Positions 54,175-64,000 of a stretch of 64,000 bases of DNA are shown piece by piece. Each line of letters starts with the position of its first letter. Position 1 is the stretch's first letter. The notes beneath the pieces are model-generated. The model was not told the DNA's origin, did not search any database, and was given only the letters and a program-made list of their open reading frames with translations. This stretch comes from Salinarimonas sp. (GTDB lineage Bacteria; Pseudomonadota; Alphaproteobacteria; Rhizobiales; Beijerinckiaceae), in NCBI RefSeq assembly GCF_040111675.1, contig NZ_CP157794.1, positions 124,001 through 188,000 on the forward strand, written 5' to 3'. Position numbers and translations under genes: made by a program.

Positions 54175-55478
54175 CCGCGCGCTTTCCGAGAAGACCGCGA
54201 ACCTGGCTCGTGCCGCTTCGGAAAGCGTTGATGGACAACTCACGCCTGCTCGCCGCTCGCGCGCTGGTCTCGATGTCCTTCTATGCGGTGATGCCGTTCG
54301 CGGCGGTCGCCGTGAGCCCGATGCTCGGCCTCGCACCTGCGGGGAGCCTCGGGCTCGTCGCGATCGCGGCACTCGGGGGACGCTTGCTGTCGTGGCCGAT
54401 CGGCCGGCTGACGGACCGGCTGGGTGCAGGCTCGATACTCTGGTCAACTGCAGCTGCAACCGGGGGCGCTGGAGCATGGGCTTTCGCGGCGCCGTCCGGG
54501 GCGAGCGCCCTCGCCTTCCTGCTCGCCCTCGCGACGCTGAATCCAACGGCTAACGTCGCCCTGCGGGTGCTCGTCGCGAGGCGCAATCGGCCGCGGAGAC
54601 GCGCCCAGGCGTTCGGGCTGCTCGGAAGCGCGAAGACGCTCGGAATCGCCGCCGGCCCGGCGGTCGTCGGGCTCTTCTTCGCCCCGGACGCCTGGATCGT
54701 CGTCGTCGGGACCGCGCTGGCCTCCCTGACGCTGATCTTGTTTCTCGTCCCGATGACGACCGAGCCCGGTCGTCCGGAGGCACCGGTCGGGCGAGCGGGC
54801 CATCCGGCGAAAGGGGCGGCGCTGCCGAAGGGGGTCCCGGCGCTGATCGCGGCGATGTGGATCCTGGTCTGGACGGGTCTCAATGCGATAACGGTCGGGC
54901 TTGCGACGTTGTACGCCGTGCACCATGCCGACCTGCGCGCGGCCGCCACCTTCCTCGTCGTCCAGTCCCTGCTGTCTGCGGTCCTCCTTGTCGTCGCCGG
55001 CGTGGCGCTGGCGCGCGTCGACCTCTTCGCCAGGACGAACCTGTTCGGAGCGACCGCGATAGGCGTCCCGCTCGGGCTTCTCCTGCTCGGGGTCGCGCCC
55101 GCCGGAGCCGGCCTCGCCATCGCCCTCGTCGTCGCCCTGATCATCGCCGCCAGCGAGGCCGTCACGGTCCCCGCGCTCGACACCATCGTCGCCGAAACGG
55201 CGACCACCACGCTCGGCGGAGGCTTCGGGCGCCTCGCCACGGTCGAGGCCGTAGGCGTCGCCGCAGGGCTCGGGCTCGCGGCAATGCTCGCGATCGAGCA
55301 CTCCCTCTGGACGGTCGCCGGCAACTGGGCGCTCGCGGGCGCGCTGATGTGCGCGGCTGCTGTCGCGATCGCGCTCGCGATCGCCGAACGCCTCAAGGCG
55401 GTCGACCGGGTCGCCGTTTACCGCCCGGGCGCGGAGGCGGCGGAAGCCTCGACGGTTCGCACGGATCGCATCGAATGA
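54171..55478 (+). CDS. MFS transporter, first of a tandem pair
   Basis: A 435-residue membrane protein with about twelve hydrophobic segments and an inner loop of the MFS type (GGRLLSWPIGRLTDRLGAGS, about residues 70-90). The N-terminal cytosolic tail begins MTARFPRRPRTWLVP. Start at 54171 overlaps the radical SAM stop by 4 bases. The second transporter begins inside its stop codon region. Direction of transport is not shown; export of the locus's product is the natural guess. Confidence 0.85.
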   Translation: MTARFPRRPRTWLVPLRKALMDNSRLLAARALVSMSFYAVMPFAAVAVSPMLGLAPAGSLGLVAIAALGGRLLSWPIGRLTDRLGAGSILWSTAAATGGAGAWAFAAPSGASALAFLLALATLNPTANVALRVLVARRNRPRRRAQAFGLLGSAKTLGIAAGPAVVGLFFAPDAWIVVVGTALASLTLILFLVPMTTEPGRPEAPVGRAGHPAKGAALPKGVPALIAAMWILVWTGLNAITVGLATLYAVHHADLRAAATFLVVQSLLSAVLLVVAGVALARVDLFARTNLFGATAIGVPLGLLLLGVAPAGAGLAIALVVALIIAASEAVTVPALDTIVAETATTTLGGGFGRLATVEAVGVAAGLGLAAMLAIEHSLWTVAGNWALAGALMCAAAVAIALAIAERLKAVDRVAVYRPGAEAAEASTVRTDRIE

Positions 55479-56565
55479 CCCTGAACCGTATTCTAGTGCT
55501 GGCAGCGATCTATTGTGCCGGGGTCGGCGCGGCGGCACAGATCTCCAAGCTCATCCCGGTCCTGGGCGCCGTCCAGGAGTGGTACGACGTTACCCTTCCC
55601 GCAGCGACGCTCCTCGTCTCGGTAATCGGTGCCGGCGGGCTCGTCTTCGGAATGGTCGTCGGCGATCTCGTCGTCCGCGCCGGGCTCGCACGTTCACTTG
55701 CGGCGGCGGCCTTCGTCGCCCTCGCGGCCGGTCTCGCGCTGACGTTCGCACCGACTTTCCCGGCTCTAGGCGCGATCCGGGTGCTGGAAAGCACGGCGCA
55801 TCTCGTTGTCGTGACGGCGGCGCCGGGCCTCATGTCGCGTATCGCACCCGCCGAGCACAGAACCACCGTCCTGGCGATATGGGCGAGCTTCTTCGGCGTC
55901 GCCTTCGTCGCGAGCCAGGCTCTCGCCGCTACCGGATTCGCCTCGGCCGCGCCCGCCACCTTCCTTCGCGTCCATGTGATCCTCTTCGTCCCCTTCATCC
56001 TCGCGCTGGCACTTGCGCCGCTGAGAGGAGCCTTGCGCGACGAGCGCCGTGATCGATCGATCGGAAGGGGCCTGCCTCCGCTCGCCGCCTACGTGCCGAT
56101 ACGCCTCGATGCGGGGGGCCTCGCCGCCCTGTCCTTCGCCTGCCATTCGGGGACGACGACGGCGCTTCTGACGCTGTTCCCCGGTGAAGCAGCTCTGCGT
56201 TACGGCTTACGCCCCGAAGCTGTCGCCTTGCTCTCGGTGTCGCTGCCAGTGGTCTGGCTGATCGCGACCCTCGGAGCGAGCGCGGTCCTCCGACGCTCGA
56301 GTGCAACGACGGCGCTCGTCGCAGGATGCGTCATCGTCCTCATCGCCCTCGCTATTCCGGGCACGTGGCCCGCTTGAGCGGGTGCTACACGCAGCTCGGC
56401 AATGCCGGCATCCTGGTGACGGCCCCGGTCGTGGCTGCATTGATCCCGCATCTGGGCACGATGGCCCTGCCGCTCTCGGCCGGGGCAGCCACGCTCGGCA
56501 TCCTCGCGTTCCAGCTCGCATCCCGGCGGGCACAGGTAGGCGGCGCCGGAGTGGCTGGCGCGTGA
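55475..56565 (+). pseudogene. Second MFS transporter, frameshifted
   Basis: The frame from the ATG at 55475 gives 300 residues with about nine helices and then stops at 56377 in ALAIPGTWPA. Right after that, in another frame, the sequence continues as a transporter C-terminus (GCYTQLGNAGILVTAPVVAALIPHLGTMALPLSAGAATLGILAFQLA, ending at 56565). The junction at about 56365-56380 marks a frameshift and possibly a small deletion: one helix seems to be missing between the parts. A sequencing or assembly error would give the same picture. It overlaps the previous transporter by 4 bases and ends 22 bases before the IS element. The C-terminal QLGNAG resembles CynX/NimT-type transporters. Confidence 0.75.
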
Positions 56566-56587
56566 GCCACCCCGAAGCCCCCCCCCC

Positions 56588-57715
56588 TGTGTAGGGTCGG
56601 ACAGAAGTGAGACGCTGAGGCCTTGAACGGGATCGGGGATCCCGGAAGCTTGGGTTTGCGACAACACGAGCTTCAGGAGATCCCCGATGCAGGTTTTCGG
56701 CCTGCCCCGTCAGGTTATCAGAAACGGTCGGGTCGCGTCGCGTCTCATCGGCGCGAAGACCTTCGATATCGCAGCGACGATGAGACGCGACGCGGTGATG
56801 CGCTGGCGTCGTGCGATGCGCGCCGGGCTCGGGGCCGAGGAGGCCGCGCAGGCCGTCGGCGTGCCGCGCTCGACGCTGTATCGCTGGGAGAAGGACCCTC
56901 GGCCGCGCAGCCGTCGCCCGCACCGGATGCGAGCCAAGTCCTGGACGTCCGAGCTGGTCCGCGCCGTCGAGCGCCTGCGCGACGACTACCCGATGTGGGG
57001 ACGCGCCAAGATCGGGCCGCTCGTGCGCCTCGAAGGCTTCGCCGTCTCCGACAGGACGGTGGGGCGCATCATCGCCCACCTGGTCGCACGCGGACGCGCC
57101 CAGCCCGTCCCGATCGCCCGCAAGGCCGCCAAGACCAAGCGCTGGACCGCCAGGCGCCGTCATGCCCTGCGACTGCCCAAGGGACTGAAGGCCGACGCGC
57201 CCGGCGCCATCGTCCAGATCGACACCGTCTACGTCCAGATCGCGCCAGAGTGCCACGTCAAGCACTTCACCGCCTATTGCCCCGTCGCCAAATGGACCGT
57301 CGCAAAGGCTTTCCGGCGCGCCACCGCCAAGGCCGCCGCCCTCTTCCTCGACAAGGTCCTCGCCGAGATGCCCTTCCCGGTGAAGGCGATCCAGGTCGAC
57401 GGCGGCTCCGAGTTCAAGGCCGAGTTCGAGCAGGCCTGCGCCGACAAGAACCTCGTCCTCTACGAGCTCCCGCCCAAGAGCCCCAAGCTCAACGGCGGCG
57501 TCGAGCGCTGCAACGCCGCCTGGCGCTACGAATTCTACGCCGTCTACGACCTCCCCGCCGGCGTCGAGGCCCTCAATCCCCATATCGACGCCTTCCAGCA
57601 CCTCTACAACCACCACAGACCGCATGGAGCCCTTGCCGGACGACCACCCGCCGCGTACCTCTCCAAACCAGCTGCCGGGAGCCCCGCCGCGTCTCATATG
57701 TGCTGACCCCGGACA
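56588..57715 (+). mobile_element. IS481-like insertion sequence
   Basis: About 1.13 kb. The left end reads tgtgtagggtcggacagaag then tgagacg (56588-56614), and the right end read on the opposite strand is tgtccggggtcagcacatat then gagacg (ending at 57715). The two are imperfect inverted repeats with the shared gggtc and tgagacg. A single DDE transposase gene fills the element, typical of IS481. Flanking bases are C-runs on the left (ccccccc) and ccc on the right, so a target duplication cannot be told apart from chance. Its right end stands about 170 bases before gyrB. Confidence 0.8.
56687..57706 (+). CDS. IS481-type DDE transposase
   Basis: A 339-residue transposase. An N-terminal helix-turn-helix (VGVPRSTLYRWEKDPR and DRTVGRIIAHLVARG, residues 10-140) recognises the ends. 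The integrase core has the DDE triad: IVQIDTVYV (first D), KAIQVDGGSEFKAEFE (second D) and NGGVERCNAAWRYEFY (E). A C-terminal HRPHGALAGRPPAAYL is the usual closing motif of the family. The gene looks complete and so the element may still be mobile. The stop lies inside the right inverted repeat. Confidence 0.93.
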   Translation: MQVFGLPRQVIRNGRVASRLIGAKTFDIAATMRRDAVMRWRRAMRAGLGAEEAAQAVGVPRSTLYRWEKDPRPRSRRPHRMRAKSWTSELVRAVERLRDDYPMWGRAKIGPLVRLEGFAVSDRTVGRIIAHLVARGRAQPVPIARKAAKTKRWTARRRHALRLPKGLKADAPGAIVQIDTVYVQIAPECHVKHFTAYCPVAKWTVAKAFRRATAKAAALFLDKVLAEMPFPVKAIQVDGGSEFKAEFEQACADKNLVLYELPPKSPKLNGGVERCNAAWRYEFYAVYDLPAGVEALNPHIDAFQHLYNHHRPHGALAGRPPAAYLSKPAAGSPAASHMC

Positions 57716-57813
57716 CCCACGTGCATCCCCCCAAAAACCCGTGTATAGAAGGCACCCGGGCGCGCGCGCGTGTCGCGCGGAGGGTGAAAAATCAAGCCGC
57801 AGCGCCTACATAA

Positions 57814-60309
<2,496 letters not shown>

Positions 60310-60316
60310 TTGCCTG

Positions 60317-60473
60317 TATGGCGAGCACCGGAGGGAACACGTTCGTCGGCATGACGGCGCGCGCCCCAGCGCGCGGCATGCCGCTGCGGCGCACGAGCAT
60401 GTCGTCGACGCGGGCGTCGAGCCCGCGCTCAGGCGGGCGCCCTCGTCCATCCGCGCGCCGTCGCCGCCCAGCC
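60317..60473 (-). pseudogene. Fragment of a KAS III-like gene (decayed partial copy)
   Basis: About 155 bases nearly identical to 62137-62294, inside the intact KAS III-like gene: atggcgagcaccg, gttcgtcggcatgacggcgc, ccgctgcggcgca and gtcgtcgacgcg recur in the same order, at a constant offset of 1820 bases until one base is lost near 60427. The fragment covers about residues 205-256 of that protein, is in the minus-strand sense and has no start or stop. It is a gene remnant or recombination scar between gyrB and the recombinase remnant, not a gene. Confidence 0.8.
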
Positions 60474-60793
60474 GGGCGCCACGGCGAATGCCGCCTTCGC
60501 CGAGCCAGCGCCGCTCGATAGAACTCTCCCGCGAGCGCGACGATCTGCTTGTGTGTGCGGCGCAGCGGCGCGGGAGCCCTCGCTTCGGAGACGCCCTCGG
60601 CGCGCTCGAGCGCGGCCCAGGCGCCGGCCCCCTCGGCGGCCACGAACCCGTGGCGTTCGCGGGCGAGCGCCGGGTCCTTGGTCCTGAGCGAGCGCTTGAC
60701 CTCGCTCTTGCCGACGAGGGCGCGGAGCCGCTCGGGAACGCGCTTGCGGAACTCGTAGACGCCGGTCTTCGGGTGCTTTCTCGGGCGGGTCAT
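60474..60793 (-). pseudogene. Truncated tyrosine recombinase (phage-type integrase N-terminus)
   Basis: From an ATG at 60793 (or 60805) the minus strand encodes TRPRKHPKTGVYEFRKRVPERLRALVGKSEVKRSLRTKDPALARERH and THKQIVALAGEFYRAAL, the DUF6538-type N-terminal domain found in many alphaproteobacterial tyrosine recombinases. After about 100 residues the homology ends and the frame runs on into the KAS III-like fragment and into the end of gyrB. The catalytic domain is missing, so the gene is dead. It lies directly next to a tRNA 3' end fragment, the usual place for such an integrase. Confidence 0.8.
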
Positions 60794-60885
60794 GAACAGG
60801 ACCATGTGGACCACCTTCGTGCACCAAAGGCGAGGTGGAAAGCCGAGGTCCTGCTTGGATTTGGCCTGAACGTAGGGTTTCAGGC

Positions 60886-60915
60886 TGGTGCTGCCGGAGA
60901 GGATTGAACTCCCCA
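60886..60915 (-). other. tRNA 3'-end fragment, probable attachment site remnant
   Basis: Read on the minus strand, 60915-60886 is ggggagttcaatcctctccg followed by gcagcacca: a T-arm (gggag-ttcaatc-ctctc) joined to the 3' half of an acceptor stem (cggcagc), discriminator A and CCA. It resembles the 3' end of a tRNA-Thr-like gene, but the 5' part is not upstream, so it is not a functional tRNA. The recombinase remnant starts just beyond it. This fits an att site left behind by an integrative element. Confidence 0.7.
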
Positions 60916-61045
60916 GCTTGCGGGTAGAACCCAAGCAGAGCAAGGCTTTCAGCGCCGCTTGCCGTCAGCGTGTGTACCACCGCGGTGGACCACCGGCAAG
61001 TACTCGCTGATCGTCCGGAGCACATGCCGCGTGCACGAGAACGGC

Positions 61046-61885
61046 TCACACGGTCCCGCGCGCAAGCAACGTTTCCAGCTCGGCCTGCGGCAGGGCCGCG
61101 GACAGACGCTTGAAGTCGCCCTTCGCAACGATATCGCCTAGGGTCGAGACGAGCGCGCCGAGGACGCTTCGCGCCAAGGCCGAGCCGAGCGACAGGCGCG
61201 CGACGCCGATCTCCGCGAATGCCGTGCGCGGCAGCTGGGCGAAGGAGCCGGAGACGAGCGCGTTCACGGGCAGGGCGGTTCCGGCGCAGATGCGGGCGAG
61301 GGACTCGAAATCCGGAGGCGCGGGCAGGTACAGGCAATCGGCGCCGGCCGCCTCGAAGGCTCGCAGTCGCGACAGACCTTCCTCCAGATCGTAGCAGCGG
61401 GCGAAGAGCCCGTCGGCCCGTGCGACGAGCACCAGATCGCGCGGCGCCGCGCGTACCGCCGCCACCGCGGCCCGAATGCGCTCGGTCGCGAGGTCCGCGG
61501 AGTACGCGAGACCCGTACGATCGACGTCCTCGATCGAGATCCCCGCGACGCCCGCTTCGCAGGCGAGCCGAACGCTCTCGGCGACCGCGTCCGGAGCCTC
61601 TCCGTAACCGTCGGCGAGATCGGCGGAGACGGGAAGCGGCGTCGCGCGCACCAGATCCTCGACATGCGCGAGCATGCGGTCGCGGCCCGGGGCATCCGGC
61701 CCGAAATCCGGCAGCCCGAGGGTCGCCGCGTATCCGGCCGAGCTCGTCCCGATGGCCGGGGCGCCGAGCGCGGCCATGATCCGCGCCGACCCGACGTCCC
61801 AGGCGTTGGCGAGAACGAAGGGATCGCCGCGTCTGTGCAGCGCGCGAAAGGCGGGTCCGGGATCGTGCGGGACGCGTGCAGTCAT
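61046..61885 (-). CDS. Isocitrate lyase / PEP mutase family enzyme
   Basis: A 279-residue TIM-barrel protein of the PEP mutase/isocitrate lyase superfamily. Features: PFVLANAWDVGSARIMAALGAPAIGTSSAGYAA at the N-terminus, the metal-binding loop VSADLADGYGEAPDAV, GVAGISIEDVDRTG and LVARADGLFARCYDLEEGL. Members make or break C-C or C-P bonds (for example 2-methylisocitrate lyase, phosphonopyruvate hydrolase, oxaloacetate decarboxylase-like enzymes). Sequence alone does not choose. It follows the KAS III-like gene after 41 bases on the same strand. Confidence 0.85.
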   Translation of the reverse strand: MTARVPHDPGPAFRALHRRGDPFVLANAWDVGSARIMAALGAPAIGTSSAGYAATLGLPDFGPDAPGRDRMLAHVEDLVRATPLPVSADLADGYGEAPDAVAESVRLACEAGVAGISIEDVDRTGLAYSADLATERIRAAVAAVRAAPRDLVLVARADGLFARCYDLEEGLSRLRAFEAAGADCLYLPAPPDFESLARICAGTALPVNALVSGSFAQLPRTAFAEIGVARLSLGSALARSVLGALVSTLGDIVAKGDFKRLSAALPQAELETLLARGTV

Positions 61886-61926
61886 GTCTGGCTCCTCCGA
61901 ACGCATCGGATAGGACGGCTTCGAGA

Positions 61927-62904
61927 TCAGACCGCGCCCGTCGCGGCGGCGAGCATCGCCGAGATGCGCAGACCGGGCACCGAGCCCGCGAGCACGATCC
62001 GGTCTCCCGGCGCGAGCGTCTCGGCACGCGCGTAGTCGGCGAGGTTGACGATCGGATCCGCCGCGAAACAGTGCGCGCAGCGCGCCACGTTGTCGAGATA
62101 GAGCTGCTCGGGCGCCCAGCCGCCCTGGATCTCGGACATGGCGAGCACCGGGCGGAACACGTTCGTCGGCATGACGGCGCGCACCCCGCCGCGCGGCGTG
62201 CCGCTGCGGCGCAGGAGCATGTCGTCGACGCGTGCGTTGAGCTCCGCGCTCAGGCGGGCGCCCTCGTCCATCCGGGCGACGTCGCCGCCGCCGGACATCG
62301 CGATGAGGTCGAAACCCGAGCCAGCCCGGCGCGCGTCGCGGGCGCTCAGAACGCAGCTCGCCGCGCCGTCCGAGAACAAGGCGAAAGGCCGCAGGCGATC
62401 CTGCGGTCCATGCGCCGCGTCTGCGGCGACCAGGAGAACGTGGCGGTGTCCGCTGGCCACGAGGCCCTCCGCCATCCTCAGCCCCGCCATCAGACCGGCG
62501 CAGCGCGCGGCGGTCACCCCGGCGGCCCAGGCGTCCGACACGCCGACCGTGCGCGCGATGTCGCCGATCAGCCGGGCGTGATCCGCGGGCTCGCCGGCGA
62601 TCCGGGTCGCGCACAGGAGAAGAGCGTCGATCTCGTGCGGATCGAGATCGGACGCGGCGAGGCTTTCGCCGGCGCTCAGCGCAGCGGTGCGCGCCAGCGG
62701 TTCGTCCGCGACGAAGTACCGGTCGAGCCCTAGGAGATCGGGATCGTAGGGCAGGTCGCAGCCCGTGAACAGCGCCTCCATGCCGGGCGTCTCGGCGCAC
62801 CGACGCTCGATTCCCCCGAGCCGATACGCGAGTCCGTGAAGATGCGCGCGCGCGACCCCGTCTCGCGCAATGGGCTCGTCGATCCTGTCCGTTCGTGTCG
62901 GCAC
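61927..62904 (-). CDS. KAS III-like (thiolase-fold) protein with atypical active site
   Basis: A 325-residue thiolase-fold protein. The overall pattern is that of 3-oxoacyl-ACP synthase III: ALLLCATRIAGEPADH, a candidate nucleophile in GVTAARCAGLMAGLRMAEGLVASG (about Cys 135), VLLVAADAAHGPQDRLRPFALFSDGAAS and the closing APGDRIVLAGSVPGLRISAML. Where FabH has a catalytic His-Gln-Ala-Asn motif it reads MPTNVFRP, and where FabH has GNTS it reads LDNVARCAHC. So two of the three catalytic positions seem altered, and it may use another chemistry. It starts with GTG at 62904 behind a gaggtga site. A decayed copy of part of this gene lies after gyrB. Confidence 0.8.
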   Translation of the reverse strand: MPTRTDRIDEPIARDGVARAHLHGLAYRLGGIERRCAETPGMEALFTGCDLPYDPDLLGLDRYFVADEPLARTAALSAGESLAASDLDPHEIDALLLCATRIAGEPADHARLIGDIARTVGVSDAWAAGVTAARCAGLMAGLRMAEGLVASGHRHVLLVAADAAHGPQDRLRPFALFSDGAASCVLSARDARRAGSGFDLIAMSGGGDVARMDEGARLSAELNARVDDMLLRRSGTPRGGVRAVMPTNVFRPVLAMSEIQGGWAPEQLYLDNVARCAHCFAADPIVNLADYARAETLAPGDRIVLAGSVPGLRISAMLAAATGAV

Positions 62905-63142
62905 GGGTCACCTCGCCAGAACGCCGCCGCGCGGTCGAACAGCCGTCCGCGCTCGCCTAACCTTTAGGCCAACGGCGCGGCGCGCCCGTCACGCCGCCGC
63001 ACGCGCGGCCGTAAACCGCGGCGGGCGCGAATTCACGGTGCTTTCACGATCAGGCGACGTCTCGCGTTCCGGTCGTAGGCTATCGAGCAAATGCATCGGC
63101 TCATTTCGCCGGTCGCCATCAGGGAGTTCAAGGGAGGACCCC

Positions 63143-64000
63143 ATGCTCGCGCTCTCACAATCCTGGCGCACGCGCCGCAAGAAGGTGGTTTTCAGCGCCG
63201 GCGCGATCGAGGAAGGCGAGGCCGTGATCGGGCTCGGGGCCGCGGAGGTTCTGCGGCGGCTTCTCCGCGACCGCGAGAGTGAGGCGAGCTTCTACGTCGC
63301 GCGCCGCGTCGTCGCCGCGCGGCTCGAAAGCTTGGCGCCGGACGCGGATCTGGTCGCCGCGACGCTTCCCGCGCCGGGGCGGCTCGATGCGGATGCGCTC
63401 ATCGCCTACGCCGTCGAGCAGGGTGTGGCCTGTGCGCGCACGGTGAGCGACGCGCTCGCGGGCGCCGAGACACGGGTCCATGCGGCGGTCCTGCGCGAGC
63501 GCGCGCCGCTGGCCCTTCTCGCCGGCGGCTGGCTCGATGGAACGAGCCAGCCGGCCGCCCAGCCGGGCGAGACCGCAAACGCCGCCTTCGGCAGGCATTG
63601 GCACTGGCTCGGCGAAGGGATTCCCGAGCGCTCCGCGCCTGCGCAGCGCCGCCGCGGGCTCGAGCGGCGCGGCGTCGTTCTGCCCTCGTGCGCGGCCACG
63701 ACCTTCGTCGACGCGGTCCAGGCGAGCCCCACCACGTCGCTCGCGGCGTCCTTCATGCTCGCGCTCGGCCGGTTCTCGCTGACCTACTTGCCGGAGGTCG
63801 TCGGCTTCGAGGTGGCCTTCCACGCGATCGGCCTCGATCAGGCGCTTCTCGACGCTCCGGACGCGCCGACGGCGGAAGACGGGCGCTTCCTTCTCGAGAC
63901 GATCATGGCCGAGGCGGGTCGGGCGGACGCGGACGAGACGGCGCGGCGCGTCCTTCACGGGGCCGCCGCGGCGCTCTCCATCGAGCGCCGCCATGCAGCT
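63143..64000 (+). CDS. Haem-oxygenase-fold iron redox protein (partial, continues past window)
   Basis: The plus-strand frame from ATG 63143 is open through base 64000 (286 codons) and has no stop in the window. A gggagga site lies 6 bases before the ATG. The mostly helical sequence with SFMLALGRFSLTYLPEVVGFEVAFHAIGLDQALLDAP resembles the haem-oxygenase-like, iron-containing redox enzyme family (PF14518 type), and HWHWLGEG (about residue 152) and FEVAFHAIG could supply histidine ligands. Proteins of this group are often near natural-product genes. It is divergent from the KAS III-like gene with a 238-base region between. The fold call is a pattern judgement. Confidence 0.55.
   Translation, partial: MLALSQSWRTRRKKVVFSAGAIEEGEAVIGLGAAEVLRRLLRDRESEASFYVARRVVAARLESLAPDADLVAATLPAPGRLDADALIAYAVEQGVACARTVSDALAGAETRVHAAVLRERAPLALLAGGWLDGTSQPAAQPGETANAAFGRHWHWLGEGIPERSAPAQRRRGLERRGVVLPSCAATTFVDAVQASPTTSLAASFMLALGRFSLTYLPEVVGFEVAFHAIGLDQALLDAPDAPTAEDGRFLLETIMAEAGRADADETARRVLHGAAAALSIERRHAA

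Overview
The window is a very GC-rich chromosomal segment of an alphaproteobacterium, most likely from the Hyphomicrobiales (Rhizobiales). The evidence is the divK-pleD pair facing a DUF3572 gene and a zinc-ribbon dinB, the tig-clpP-clpX block, the glnB-glnA operon, a PutA without DNA-binding domain next to an Lrp-type regulator, and the lptF-lptG-lptD-pdxA-rsmA run. A relative of Salinarimonas or Methylobacterium would fit, but that is an impression and not a measurement.

Layout. 1-5.7 kb: a CHASE/PAS sensor cut by the window edge, two small His-rich disordered proteins, and divergent putA/putR for proline catabolism. 6.0-8.8 kb: a three-gene ABC importer, followed by a 0.57 kb gap packed with modular hairpin repeats. 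9.3-13 kb: glnB-glnA (minus) with an NtrC-like palindrome upstream, and the NAD(P)HX repair enzyme. 13-17.2 kb: tRNA-Leu(UAG), trigger factor, clpP, clpX. 17.2-20.7 kb: dinB, DUF3572, divK, pleD. 21-25.8 kb: a caa3-like cytochrome oxidase operon (ctaG-ctaC-ctaD-ctaE plus a small membrane protein) whose subunit I has Gln at the K-channel lysine position. 26-30 kb: a flavocytochrome, a small cytochrome c, an epoxide-hydrolase-like enzyme coupled to an ATC-hydrolase-like protein, and a small membrane protein. 30.1-34.3 kb: an N-formylglutamate amidohydrolase / DUF1704 metallopeptidase / ATP-grasp ligase set. 34.4-40 kb: lipid kinase, C45-type Ntn hydrolase, aldo-keto reductase, cyclopropane synthase, purB. 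40.2-49.8 kb: LPS export genes lptFGD, then pdxA, rsmA, a TPR protein and ispE.

50.2-57.7 kb is the accessory part. A compact divergent locus has three overlapping minus-strand genes (nucleoside deoxyribosyltransferase-like, Ppx/GppA-like, HAD phosphatase) and four overlapping plus-strand genes (methyltransferase, radical SAM enzyme, two MFS transporters). They share a short AT-rich intergenic region. The last transporter is frameshifted and an IS481-like element lies immediately downstream, ending about 170 bp before gyrB. I do not recognise this locus as a described system; the gene content suggests synthesis, phosphate removal and export of a nucleoside- or phosphate-containing small molecule (inference).

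60.3-61.0 kb, after gyrB, is scrap DNA: a roughly 155-bp decayed copy of part of a KAS III-like gene located 1.82 kb downstream, a truncated tyrosine recombinase, and the 3' end of a tRNA gene that looks like an old attachment site. The window closes with a PEP mutase/isocitrate lyase-type enzyme, the KAS III-like gene and, divergently, a haem-oxygenase-fold protein that runs off the end. Chromosomal housekeeping genes are intact throughout; signs of gene transfer and decay concentrate between 50 and 61 kb.
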